Assembly (NCBI RefSeq): GCF_000332195.1
Contig: NZ_KB235922.1
Location: forward strand, 434,001-498,000
DNA length: 64,000 nucleotides
Source of the DNA: Pleurocapsa sp. PCC 7319
GTDB taxonomy: Bacteria > Cyanobacteriota > Cyanobacteriia > Cyanobacteriales > Xenococcaceae
Reading direction: 5' to 3'
Each line of letters begins with the position of its first letter. Position 1 is the stretch's first letter. Made by a program: the position numbers and the translations under genes. The notes below the pieces were generated by a model. That model did no database searches, was not told the DNA's origin, and saw only the letters and a list, made by a program, of their open reading frames with translations. Below are positions 45,188-54,285 of the stretch, piece after piece.

Positions 45188-45862
45188 ATGAAGCCTCTTC
45201 TAAAGTCAAAAGTATCATCTAACAATAATAAGTACACTCAATTACTAATTGCTTTAATTGCTAACTTTGTACTTGCCCCGTTCCTAAGAGGTAATCGTGG
45301 CGAGTTAGCTCTTTCCTTGATTTCTCTCTATGCCATTATTATTATTGTCAAAACTTTCTCTCTCAACCCCAAGTTTTTTAGGCTATATAGCGGTATTGCT
45401 TTACTAACATTCCTCCTCGAAATTGTCGGTCGGATGGAATTATATGGTTCTTGGAGATTAGCTTTTTTACTATTAATTCAAGTAGTTTATATTTTTTATT
45501 TAGGAATGGCAATTTATCTAATTTTGCGAGATATTTTATTATCCCAAGAAATAACAATTGATACTATTCGTGGTGGTATTTGTGTTTATTTATTAATTGG
45601 TTTTGTTTGGGCATTACTTTATGGCATTACTGCTAGCTTAGATAGCAATGCTTTTTCTCAACCGATCGTTGAAATTGAATCCTATGGTAGAGCGGTTTAC
45701 TTTAGTTTTACCACGTTAACTACCCTTGGTTATGGGGATATTATTCCTGTAAGTCCTTTAGCTAAAATGCTAACTAATTTGGAAGCTATTATTGGGCAAT
45801 TGTATCCTGCGATTTTAATTGCTATTTTAGTTGGAAGTTACATTTCTCAGAGAAGTAAGTAG
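45188..45862 (+). CDS. Potassium-channel-like membrane protein
   Basis: From ATG 45188 the protein is 224 residues (a GTG 3 bp earlier is also possible). It has about six hydrophobic helices. The last two flank a pore loop with selectivity filter TTLGYGD (in FSFTTLTTLGYGDIIPVSP, about 176-194). There is no S4-like arginine array and no cytoplasmic domain. It starts only 13 bp after the adaptor stop, so it is cotranscribed with it, and it separates the adaptor from the RND permease. An ion channel in such a position is unusual; a role in balancing charge during efflux is speculation. Confidence 0.82.
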   Translation: MKPLLKSKVSSNNNKYTQLLIALIANFVLAPFLRGNRGELALSLISLYAIIIIVKTFSLNPKFFRLYSGIALLTFLLEIVGRMELYGSWRLAFLLLIQVVYIFYLGMAIYLILRDILLSQEITIDTIRGGICVYLLIGFVWALLYGITASLDSNAFSQPIVEIESYGRAVYFSFTTLTTLGYGDIIPVSPLAKMLTNLEAIIGQLYPAILIAILVGSYISQRSK

Positions 45863-45931
45863 TTTTAGGATTGCGTTGCGAAGCTATGCCGTTAAGCTTA
45901 TCGCTACATAAATCTGCATTATCTAGTAATA

Positions 45932-46038
45932 ATACTAAATCCGATTGATAAAAGTCACGATCTCATTTCTTTAAGTCCCCCAGATTTGGGGGATTTAGGG
46001 GGCAATCTTAAATAACCTATACGAACAGGATTTAGTAT
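45932..46038. repeat. MITE-like element with 11-bp inverted ends
   Basis: ATACTAAATCC (45932-45942) and GGATTTAGTAT (46028-46038) are perfect inverted ends bounding 107 bp. The interior contains CCCCCAGATTTGGGGG (45979-45994). No coding capacity. It sits between the ion-channel and RND genes and may have entered an original operon. Confidence 0.6.
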
Positions 46039-46119
46039 AATTAGTACAAATCAAAATGGCTCAGATCAGTAATGTAAAATACTTGAAAGTCTTTTCCATC
46101 CTCTGATGCCACATAGCCT

Positions 46120-49100
46120 ATGAGTCAGCTAATAACCCCACCTGAAGAATCCCAGGAAAAACACGATGTCCCAGATCCAAAGGGCGCATCGCCATTTGCT
46201 AAGTTTTTCTTTCTTCAGACAGTATTTGCGATTTTGTTAGCTTTGCTGTTTGTCGTGGGTGGATTAATGGGTGCAACTACGATGGTAAAAGAAGGCGATC
46301 CTGATATTAATATTGCGATCGCGACTATCCAGACTGATTGGGGTGGGGCTGACCCTGAAACCATTGAAAATCAAGTTACAGACAAAATTGAGAAAGAGTT
46401 AAAATCTCTCAAGGGGTTAAAGGATTTAAGTAGTGCTTCTTTTGATGGTTCATCACTAATTCGGGTGGAGTTTGAAGCAGAAGCTCCCATAGCGGAATCT
46501 ATTTCTTTAGTTAGAGCGGAAGTAGATGAAGCCAAACCAGAGATTTCTAGTGATGCAGAGGAACCCAAGGTAGAACAAATTTCGACTCAGGATACTCCAG
46601 TTTTAACGGTAGGTTTATACGGGGATATCGATTTAGCGATACTGAGTAAAGCCGCCGAAGATATTGAAGATATTTTAGAAACTGTTCCCAATGTCCGCAA
46701 AGTAGACTTGAGTGGTAATCGAGAAGAAGTAATCCAAGTACAACTGATTCCTTCTCGTCTGGTGACAATGGGAGTCTCCGCAACTCAAGTAGCCGATGCA
46801 ATTCAGAAAGCAAATCGAGATTTACCGTGGGATCAAATTGAAAGTGACGAAATTGGGACGCAGTTAAGATATTATGGACGACTCCGAAGTTTAGAAGATT
46901 TACGCAACTTACCCGTAACCCGCTTGGAGGGAGAAGTAGGTGGTAGAGTTGTCAGATTGCAAGAGCTTGCCGAAGTTAGAAGAGATTTAGAGAGAGAAAA
47001 GAGTCGAGCTTTTTTAAGTTCGGATCGGGGAGAGTTTCAACCAGTAATCAATGTCGATCTAGTTAAAGTTCCAGGTTCAGACACGATTGAAGTGATTGAT
47101 GATTCCCTAGCCGCCATTGAAGCAGCCCAACAAAATCCTAGTATTTGGCCTTACGGGATGAAATATCGGATCATTAATACGGATGCTGACCAAATCAACA
47201 AAGATTTGTTAAATGTCTTTAACAATGCTTGGCAAGGAGTTGTCGGGGTTTTTATCGTTCTCTTGTTTGCCTTAACATGGCGAGAAGCGATTATTGCAGG
47301 TTTATCAATTCCTTTAACTTTTTTAGGCACATTAGCGATACTATTTTTATTTGGTTTTACCCTCAATAAAATGGTTCAGGTAGGTATGATTCTGGCATTG
47401 GGGTTATTGGTAGATGTATTTATCCTGATGATGGAAGGAATGCACGACGGTATCTTTGTTGAAGGGTTGAGCTTTAACCAAGCTGCACTTAAAACCGTTA
47501 AAACTTATGCCGTACCTGCTTTTTCTGGTCAGCTAACTACTATTTTGGCTTTAGCCCCCTTAATGGCGATTAGCGGGACAATGGGTAAATTTGTGCGCCT
47601 GATTCCAATCAGTGCCATTGTTTGTCTGTTACTGAGTTATATCATTGCCTTGCTGGTAGATATTCCCCTTTCTCGATATCTGCTGGGGAATATTAAAGCT
47701 CAAGGACAAAAAAGTAGGATAGATCGCCTGACAAAAAAAGTTTCCGAACAATTCCGTAATTTTAGCTTAGCAACTACGATCCGCAATAAAACTACGGCTA
47801 GGATTTTCGCCTTAGCGGCGATCGCTTTATTTATTACTTCCACTATTTTAGTAGGAACTGTTCCTTCTAGTCTCTTTGCTGAGGGGGATACACGTAAGTT
47901 AAGTGTTAACATCGAATTACCTCCCACTACTACCCTTGATAGTTCTCAAAAAGTAGCGGATGAAGTGGGAGAATTATTACAGAGAAAAGAATATCTAGAA
48001 AGCGTAATTAAATTAGTCGGTCAACGGAGTGGTTTAGTCCAAGAAAGTGGAATTAAACCCAATAATGGTAATTACTTAGTCGGTTTTTCCGCTATTTTTA
48101 CCCCTCAAGAAGAAAGAGAGCAACTTTCTTTTGAATATATAGATGATTTACGCTCAGAATTAAATACTTCCCTGCGTCAGTATCCAGGGGCATCTTTAGT
48201 AGTTAACGGACAATCTACGGGAGAAGGTGGCGATCCCATTGAAATAGAGCTATCGGGTACGGATATGGACGAATTGCGCCGTATCTCTGGGGAAGTACAA
48301 TTAGCTTTAAGAAAAATTTCTGGAGCAATCGATGTTAGGGATGATTTAGGGGCTTTGCGACCAGATATTAAACTTCGTCCCCGTCGAGAAGCAATCAATT
48401 TTTATGGTTTATCCGATGAAGATCTCGCTCTGCAAGGACGTTACCTAATGACCGATAATGATATCGGTGATTTTCCTATCGGTGGAGGAGAAGAAGATTT
48501 AGAGATTCGCCTCAGTACCCAATGGGCTTCCCGTGATGGAGGAATAGGGGGACCAACTCGTCGCGACGAATTGTTGAGTCTGCCTATTTTTAATGACAAT
48601 GGCAAAACCATATCTGGTAGTCAGCTACTAGAAGCAGAATTTGGTAATGCACCTTTATCAATTACCCATAAAGATGCCCAACGAACGGTTACTGTCTTGG
48701 CAAAAAATAAAGATCGTACGGTAGGGGAAATTGTTGCCGATCTCGAACCCAAGTTAGCAGAAATGAAAGAAAAATGGGGTCAAGGTTATGACTACAAATT
48801 TGCAGGAGAATTGGAAACTCAAGGAGAAACTTTTACTTCGGCAGGACAAATGGCAATTGTTGCTCTCTTCCTCGTCTTTGCCGTATTAGTAATTCAATTT
48901 AGTTCCTTTACTCAGCCATTTATTATTATGTTGGCAATTCCCTTTGCCTTCATTGGTACTTTTTTCGGCTTTTTTCTTTTTCAAATCCCGATTTCTTTCC
49001 CTGCGGTGATTGGAATTATTGCCCTGACAGGAATTGTAGTTAATGATGCGATCGTGATGATTGAAACTATGAACTCTCATCGAGCAAATGGGATGAATGT

Positions 49101-49329
49101 TCGTGACGCAGCAGCCAGAGGTGCAGCAGACAGATTACGTCCTATTCTCACTACCAGTATTACCACTATTGTTGGTGTTATTCCCTTAGCACTAAGCGAT
49201 CCGACATGGTTTCCTCTAGCCAGTGCGATCGGTTTTGGTTTAGTTGCTTCTACTGTGATCGCTTTATTGGTAATTCCTTGTTTGTATTTATTACTGACTC
49301 CCAATAAGACAATATCGAATTTTGAATGA
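46120..49329 (+). CDS. Efflux RND permease
   Basis: The 1069-residue protein has the RND layout: a first helix near 30-50, a large periplasmic loop, a membrane block of about helices 2-6 (about 360-520), a second loop, and a final membrane block (about 880-1060). In helix 4 the sequence ALGLLVDVFILMMEG keeps the first proton-relay Asp. Val stands where HAE pumps have a second Asp (VDD), while heavy-metal pumps have VDA. Family members export drugs, lipids or metals using proton influx. With the adaptor 2.4 kb upstream it should form a tripartite pump; an outer-membrane TolC-like partner is not in the window. Confidence 0.92.
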   Translation: MSQLITPPEESQEKHDVPDPKGASPFAKFFFLQTVFAILLALLFVVGGLMGATTMVKEGDPDINIAIATIQTDWGGADPETIENQVTDKIEKELKSLKGLKDLSSASFDGSSLIRVEFEAEAPIAESISLVRAEVDEAKPEISSDAEEPKVEQISTQDTPVLTVGLYGDIDLAILSKAAEDIEDILETVPNVRKVDLSGNREEVIQVQLIPSRLVTMGVSATQVADAIQKANRDLPWDQIESDEIGTQLRYYGRLRSLEDLRNLPVTRLEGEVGGRVVRLQELAEVRRDLEREKSRAFLSSDRGEFQPVINVDLVKVPGSDTIEVIDDSLAAIEAAQQNPSIWPYGMKYRIINTDADQINKDLLNVFNNAWQGVVGVFIVLLFALTWREAIIAGLSIPLTFLGTLAILFLFGFTLNKMVQVGMILALGLLVDVFILMMEGMHDGIFVEGLSFNQAALKTVKTYAVPAFSGQLTTILALAPLMAISGTMGKFVRLIPISAIVCLLLSYIIALLVDIPLSRYLLGNIKAQGQKSRIDRLTKKVSEQFRNFSLATTIRNKTTARIFALAAIALFITSTILVGTVPSSLFAEGDTRKLSVNIELPPTTTLDSSQKVADEVGELLQRKEYLESVIKLVGQRSGLVQESGIKPNNGNYLVGFSAIFTPQEEREQLSFEYIDDLRSELNTSLRQYPGASLVVNGQSTGEGGDPIEIELSGTDMDELRRISGEVQLALRKISGAIDVRDDLGALRPDIKLRPRREAINFYGLSDEDLALQGRYLMTDNDIGDFPIGGGEEDLEIRLSTQWASRDGGIGGPTRRDELLSLPIFNDNGKTISGSQLLEAEFGNAPLSITHKDAQRTVTVLAKNKDRTVGEIVADLEPKLAEMKEKWGQGYDYKFAGELETQGETFTSAGQMAIVALFLVFAVLVIQFSSFTQPFIIMLAIPFAFIGTFFGFFLFQIPISFPAVIGIIALTGIVVNDAIVMIETMNSHRANGMNVRDAAARGAADRLRPILTTSITTIVGVIPLALSDPTWFPLASAIGFGLVASTVIALLVIPCLYLLLTPNKTISNFE

Positions 49330-49427
49330 ACATAAAACTCAAAAAATTAATTCATCATCAAACTGCCCAAATTCAGATAATCAGAATTGATCAAAAGCTA
49401 ACAGCTAATAGCTTCACGGTTTTGAGA

Positions 49428-50612
49428 TCAAGAGATTTTGGCTAAAGATTGCTTTGCTGCCGAAGAAGAGACAGGAAAGATTTTGGGTGAAGAAATAGCC
49501 AATGACAAATTTACATTCGTACCTACAGAAATAGCCTGATTGAGATTACTACGAGCATATAGTCTTTTCCCTGAAGGTGTTTCTACACAATAATGATATT
49601 CTTTACCTAAAAATTGTCTCTCTCTAACTACTATCTCAGAGGATAGATCCGGAAGTAATATGATGTCTTCTTGACGTAACATCAAATCCCCTTGATCGTA
49701 AAGTGCCTTTTCTGAGTAATCATCATTCTTAGCACAATCATTTTCTGGTATTTCAACTTCACCTATTTCTGTAATCCAAAATTGATTTTTGCGAGTAGCA
49801 GGTAAAAAATTGGCTTGTGTGACAAATTCCGCTACAAAGCGAGATGCTGGATTGAGATATATTTCCTCTGGCGTACCTACTTGTTCTATATTTCCATGTC
49901 GCATTACGGCAACTCGATCAGAAATAGCTAGAGCTTCTTCGCGATCGTGAGTGACAAAAATGGCTGATGTACCTGCTGCTTTGAGGATAGAACGAATTTC
50001 CAATCTTAAACGATGGCGTACTTGAATATCTAAATTACTTAGAGGCTCATCTAACAAAATTATAGTAGGCTGGGGAGCTAAAGCTCTGGCAAGGGAAATA
50101 CGTTGCTGTTGTCCCCCAGAAAGTTGATGGGGATAACGACTTTCTAAACCAGTAAGTCCAACTAATTCGAGTACTTCGGCTACTCTCTGTCGAATATAAC
50201 TCTTAGAAACTAGTTTTTGGGGAGACAATTCGCCGTAGCGGTTTTTACGTTTATTTTGGATGCCAAAGGCAATATTTTCCTTAACTGTTAAATGAGGAAA
50301 TAGAGCATAGTCTTGAAATACCATTCCTGTATTGCGCTTTTCTGGGGCGAGAGAATCACAATTGGTACAAACTACTTTGCCTGCTATTTCTACTGTTCCT
50401 TGAGAAATAGGTTCAAATCCAGCAACTATTCTCAATAAACTAGTTTTACCGCAGCCCGAAGGTCCTAGTAAACCAAGGAGTTCTCCATGCTTTAAGGTGA
50501 GGCTAACATTGTCCAATACTATTGTCTGATGATGCTTTTTAAATGCAGAACCTGGTCGATGAGTATAAGTCTTAGTGATATTTTTAAGCTGAAGAATTAC
50601 GGACTGTTTCAT
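49428..50612 (-). CDS. ABC transporter ATPase, FutC/FbpC (iron) type
   Basis: The 394-residue protein has an N-terminal ATPase domain with Walker A GPSGCGKTS, signature LSGGQQQR, Walker B IILLDEP and the switch His in VTHDREEAL. A C-terminal OB/TOBE-type domain (about 265-394) is typical of CUT1/iron/putrescine importers. Similarity in layout to FutC/FbpC, which energise ferric iron uptake, is the best guess; spermidine, thiosulfate or sulfate types are alternatives. No permease or binding protein is adjacent. The length is longer than usual because of the extended C-terminal domain. Confidence 0.85.
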   Translation of the reverse strand: MKQSVILQLKNITKTYTHRPGSAFKKHHQTIVLDNVSLTLKHGELLGLLGPSGCGKTSLLRIVAGFEPISQGTVEIAGKVVCTNCDSLAPEKRNTGMVFQDYALFPHLTVKENIAFGIQNKRKNRYGELSPQKLVSKSYIRQRVAEVLELVGLTGLESRYPHQLSGGQQQRISLARALAPQPTIILLDEPLSNLDIQVRHRLRLEIRSILKAAGTSAIFVTHDREEALAISDRVAVMRHGNIEQVGTPEEIYLNPASRFVAEFVTQANFLPATRKNQFWITEIGEVEIPENDCAKNDDYSEKALYDQGDLMLRQEDIILLPDLSSEIVVRERQFLGKEYHYCVETPSGKRLYARSNLNQAISVGTNVNLSLAISSPKIFPVSSSAAKQSLAKIS

Positions 50613-50760
50613 ATTTATTCTAAAATATGACTGAAAATTAGCTAATTTTATGACTTTCAGTCGTTGCAGAAAGTTAATTTAAATCGATATTTTTAAGAAT
50701 AGTTCTCAATTAAAGTTTAACCCATTAGCTGACAGTCAGTTACAATAATTCCTCAAGCCC

Positions 50761-50801
50761 AAAAGCGATCTCCTCTGGCACTGGCGAAGCCAATCGCTTT
50801 T
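50761..50801 (-). terminator. Stem-loop after the 50800-51567 gene
   Basis: AAAAGCGAT (50761-50769) and ATCGCTTTT (50793-50801) are perfectly complementary, with an inner TGGC/GCCA stem. Read on the minus strand it begins at the stop codon of the gene and ends in TTTT, so it is a likely terminator. Confidence 0.7.
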
Positions 50802-51567
50802 AAAATAAGCTATACCTCTGCAATAAAGTTTCGACTAGCTTGGGTAAACTGTTGGCTAATTGTGTGGAATTTTTAAAGCTAAGTTGTTTATAGCCAGCCA
50901 TATCAAAAGGCATTTCTCCATCTAAATCTGAACGCTCCATGTTGAGTAATAATATCTGTCCATTGTCTTTATGTTGAATTCCGTATCCCAATTCAAGACA
51001 AACATTGGGATCGATCAGCAACTTAGATTTTTTCTCCCCTGCAATATGGGAAATGGGAGTAACATCGGCAATTAATATTAAACTTTTATTGATTTTTCTA
51101 AATTGGCTGTTGCTAATGCGTAAAGGAGATTCTGATGTACGAGGAGTAATCTCCAAAGATAAAGGAACACGCGATCGCTGTGTTAATTTATCAATAATAT
51201 TTTCTAAAGCTGAAATAATAGCTGTATTTGCAGCCTGATAGTGATTTTGAGGACAGAAGTAAATTATGGGTTCCAGACCAGAAGTACTATTACACTTTGT
51301 AAAGTAAATTTCCTGGGAAACCAAATCAATATTAGAAACAACATAGCTACCGCTTCCTTGGATATAAAACTCAATAGTTTTACCTGCTAAATACAATTGA
51401 AACCAGTCTGAACCTTCAACCTCAAGGCGATCGTTCAAGAAATCTACTCTTAGACCCGTCTTCAGCAAACTGTTTCTGCTTAAACGCAGAGTACAAGGCC
51501 TTTGGATTACGTTCTTGATTGGTTCGTATTGCTCTAAATACCAAGCTTTTAGTGCGATTATTGCCAC
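50800..51567 (-). CDS. Protein with C-terminal TIR/deoxyribosyltransferase-like signature
   Basis: The 255-residue protein has a hydrophilic N-terminal half. Its C-terminal half reads LILIADVTPIS, then LIDPNVCLELGYGI, ILLLNMERSD and MPFDMAGYKQLSF. The order 'iaDvt..NpNV.lELGya...iil...PFDm' is that of TIR-like/nucleoside 2-deoxyribosyltransferase-type nucleotide-binding folds seen in many bacterial defence effectors; here the usual Asn-Pro-Asn-Val reads Asp-Pro-Asn-Val. Enzymatic activity is not established from sequence. A stem-loop follows the stop. It is monocistronic, next to the Mo-nitrogenase-like gene on the same strand. Confidence 0.6.
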   Translation of the reverse strand: MAIIALKAWYLEQYEPIKNVIQRPCTLRLSRNSLLKTGLRVDFLNDRLEVEGSDWFQLYLAGKTIEFYIQGSGSYVVSNIDLVSQEIYFTKCNSTSGLEPIIYFCPQNHYQAANTAIISALENIIDKLTQRSRVPLSLEITPRTSESPLRISNSQFRKINKSLILIADVTPISHIAGEKKSKLLIDPNVCLELGYGIQHKDNGQILLLNMERSDLDGEMPFDMAGYKQLSFKNSTQLANSLPKLVETLLQRYSLF

Positions 51568-51613
51568 GATTGTCTATAACCAGAGAAAAAAGATGTCTAA
51601 ATTCTAATGCATC

Positions 51614-51964
51614 TTAACAGTAGACGCTCACATCTTCTCCACAGACATCAGCAAGATAGCAAATTGCTCGAAAACGAAGAGCAATTACCTCATCGTAAAG
51701 AGGATTTAGTTTACACATTGGTGGAATCCTTAGAACAGTGCGTCCCAAAACTTTGATCTCTCTCTCAAAAGGGCATTGGCTAGGAATCAATTTACAAATA
51801 CGATGAGCAACAGTACTGTCATTGATTTCGATATTATTTAACCATTTGCGCAGTGGAGAGAGGGGATCGATTCTCCCTCGGGTTAGAAAAGATATTCTGT
51901 GCTGAATTTGATTAATCCAACCGCTTAGATGCAGGCTTTCAAATTTGTGATGTACTACGTTCAT
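51614..51964 (-). CDS. Mo-dependent nitrogenase C-terminal domain protein
   Basis: The 116-residue protein reads RGRIDPLSPLRKWLNNIEIND, followed by IPSQCPFEREIKVLGRTVL and PPMCKLNPLYDEVIALRFRA, then ICYLADVCGEDV. This is the Mo-dependent nitrogenase C-terminal family (PF06967-type), small proteins widespread in cyanobacteria including non-diazotrophs. It has four conserved cysteines, of which PPMCKLNP is typical. It is not a nitrogenase subunit, and its role is unknown. No nif gene is in the window. The gene lies just upstream of the TIR-like gene on the same strand. Confidence 0.85.
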   Translation of the reverse strand: MNVVHHKFESLHLSGWINQIQHRISFLTRGRIDPLSPLRKWLNNIEINDSTVAHRICKLIPSQCPFEREIKVLGRTVLRIPPMCKLNPLYDEVIALRFRAICYLADVCGEDVSVYC

Positions 51965-52789
51965 GATTGGTTATTTGACTCTAAATATTTGCTTATAGGT
52001 GAATTTAGTTAATTTATCTATTGTTTTTATATGTTGGAAATTTGGGATTCATGCTCTTAGCGCACTCCTCATATCAAATAAACCAACAGTATTGAGTTCT
52101 GATTAAGAAATTTAGGCTATATTCAAAAACAATAGAATTATTGGCTGATTAACTATTTATTTATTCATCTAATATCCTGCACGATCTTTTTGCTTTTCAA
52201 CATGAGCAGTATTACCTAATTCGAGTAAAGTTTGCTTGAAGATATAGTTAAGGTTTTGTAAATATAAAGAAATGAGATTATTAAGTATCAGAAAAAAATT
52301 ATCCATCTATTTATAGCAAATAAATATCAAATATATTGTAATCTCTGTGACAGCTAAGAACTTTATGTGAATCTTGATACATTGAAAATCAAGGGCGATT
52401 CCATCAAAGTAGCAGGGTATACCGTTTATAGTTGCGTTTATATTTAATTAATACTATGAGAGAAAAAACATTGCCAAACAGATAGCTTATGATCATTCTA
52501 TAAGCCAATTTTTCTAGTTGAATTTTATTCGATTAATAACTACTTAAAGTGAAACCAACTACTAGCAAGTGAGTAAAAAGTAATGACCATAAATGGAACT
52601 ATCAATTCAGCTTGTCAGTAGACTAAAAATCCAGAATATTGCTTTTATGGAAAGTAGAAAATTTAGAATAATTATCTTGTAAATCTCTACCCAAATTAGT
52701 ATAGCCTCATTAATCTGTAAGTGGTATACAAATTGTGTATCAAATACTACAAAATATTAAATTCCCTATTACCCTTGATGTGAGGAGAT

Positions 52790-52903
52790 GTGCAAAAAGT
52801 TATCAAGATGGCAAAAAAGGTAGCGTTAACCGCCAATCACAAACAGCAACAAGAAAATCAAAAAGCCGGCAAAAACTTGTCTCAGGAATTAAACCGCATC
52901 TAG
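52790..52903 (+). CDS. Candidate small basic protein (37 codons)
   Basis: A GTG at 52790, just after GAGGAG (52782-52787, only 2 nt away), opens MQKVIKMAKKVALTANHKQ and ends QELNRI at TAG 52901-52903. An ATG at 52808 would give 31 residues. Lys and Gln are abundant and no family is visible. The spacing of GAGGAG is too short for an ideal ribosome site. It is included as a candidate only. Confidence 0.25.
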   Translation: MQKVIKMAKKVALTANHKQQQENQKAGKNLSQELNRI

Positions 52904-52939
52904 TTTGAAACCTGTAGTTTTTAATGTAACTGTTCGAGA

Positions 52940-52983
52940 AAGTAACAAGTAACAAGTAGCAAGTAGCAAGTAGCAAGTAAAAA
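52940..52983 (+). repeat. Degenerate AAGTAAC/AAGTAGC heptamer array
   Basis: About six head-to-tail heptamers, the first AAGTAAC and the later ones AAGTAGC, ending AAGTAAAAAG. The same family as the seven-copy array at 40493-40541, here without MITE ends. Confidence 0.9.
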
Positions 52984-53053
52984 GTTGTTCTTGATTCTTC
53001 TAACTCAAACTTTATTTAACTAGCAAAACTCCAGTTTTCAATGTGAACGGGGT

Positions 53054-54163
53054 TTAAAAGGGAATTTCTAGCCCAATACTAGATTTAAAGTTACCGTCTT
53101 TTTCCACATCGGCATTTAAACCAATTGAGCCTGCTCCAGTTTTTGCTTTCCAAAAGGCACTTCCTCCGGAAAAGCTTGTTTCTTGATCGACATTGGCTTT
53201 TATTCCCAGAATACCCAAACCAGTTTTAGTATCTAATTTTATGCTACCGCCTGAAAAAGAAGTATTTTCATCAAATTGACCACTAACTCCAATACTGGAA
53301 CCAAATATTAGATTGGTATCCCAAGATGCATCACCACCAGCAAATCTGGTTTGTTCATCGATTTTGACATCAGCAGCTAGAGAACCGACCAAAGCTGTAG
53401 TAGCTACTCTGATATTACCCTCGGTAAAAGCACTGTGTTGATCGAAATTTCCTTGAACAGCCAGAGAACCTATATTGGTATCAGCTTGCCAAGCAGCATC
53501 AAACCCAGCAAAAGCAGTGTGTCGATCAAAATTACTATGAACAGCTAGAGAGCCTACAGGTGTTTTCGCTTGCCAGGTTGCATTACCCCCAGTGAAAGCG
53601 TTGTCTTGATTAAAGTTTCCATGAATAGCCAAGGAACCAACAGAAGTATCAGTCTGCCATGCGGCAACACTATTAATAGGTTTTATTTGACTATCTAGAT
53701 TAATCGTTAAATTAACAGAACCTATATCAGTATTTCTTCTCCACAAAGCTTTTCCTTTGGTTAAATTTGCTTGGGCATCAAACTTGCCATCAAATGTCAG
53801 AGAACCAATTTTGGTATCGGTATTCCAAGAAGCACCTCCTGCTTTAAAAGGAATTGGTTGCTCATCAGTATAATCATGATTCGGTTTGTCTAAGTTAGAA
53901 CTGTTGCGCTTTACAACAATTGGTGCGATAGATGAGAAATTAGCTACAAGAGGTTGATAGATGGTTATATTTTCTGGCTTTTCAAGAGAATACTTGGCAG
54001 ATATGGTTTGAGCTTCAGAATACCGAGCAACTAAAAAAAGCTGGTGATTTTTTGTTAGACCTTGACTTCTGGCGGCTGAGTACTGAAAATTGCTGTTGAT
54101 CTGAGTCGGTTGCAGAAAATTTATCGCTGTTCCGAGAAATATTCCTGTTCCTAATAACCACAT
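53054..54163 (-). CDS. Putative outer-membrane beta-barrel built of 28-residue repeats
   Basis: The 369-residue protein has a hydrophobic N-terminus (signal or anchor, about 1-18), a variable linker to residue 103, and then nine units of about 28 residues followed by a half unit. The glycine in the (V/I)GSLAV element falls at residues 120, 148, 176, 204, 232, 260 and 288, then 317 and 345. Each unit reads like two beta strands (T/S-x-F-x-G-G-x-A-x-W-x-x-x-T and V-G-S-L-A-V-x-G-N-F-D). The chain ends IGLEIPF, with the C-terminal Phe of outer-membrane barrels. About 18-20 strands are predicted. No family is recognised; porin or adhesin roles are guesses. Confidence 0.7.
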   Translation of the reverse strand: MWLLGTGIFLGTAINFLQPTQINSNFQYSAARSQGLTKNHQLFLVARYSEAQTISAKYSLEKPENITIYQPLVANFSSIAPIVVKRNSSNLDKPNHDYTDEQPIPFKAGGASWNTDTKIGSLTFDGKFDAQANLTKGKALWRRNTDIGSVNLTINLDSQIKPINSVAAWQTDTSVGSLAIHGNFNQDNAFTGGNATWQAKTPVGSLAVHSNFDRHTAFAGFDAAWQADTNIGSLAVQGNFDQHSAFTEGNIRVATTALVGSLAADVKIDEQTRFAGGDASWDTNLIFGSSIGVSGQFDENTSFSGGSIKLDTKTGLGILGIKANVDQETSFSGGSAFWKAKTGAGSIGLNADVEKDGNFKSSIGLEIPF

Positions 54164-54285
54164 AAAAAAATCTTGAATAAATGATCAGAAGTTGAGAAGT
54201 TTGCTTGATTTTCTCTAGTTTAGGATTTCAATAGTGACAATCATGTGATCTCTCGACGTAATTATGATCCAATTGATTTCTTGAG

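Larger units (their letters stand above)
51965..53053. other. Long non-coding stretch of about 1.1 kb
   Basis: AT-rich DNA with no long frame. It holds a candidate small frame (52790-52903) and an AAGTAAC-type heptamer array (52940-52983), both listed separately. The rest shows no recognisable RNA gene or strong repeat. No RNA gene could be assigned by eye. Confidence 0.5.

Noticed and set aside
51614-51964. nifD/nifK-type nitrogenase gene
   Set aside because: Only the small C-terminal-like domain is present. No nif genes or cluster motifs accompany it, so nitrogen fixation is not implied.
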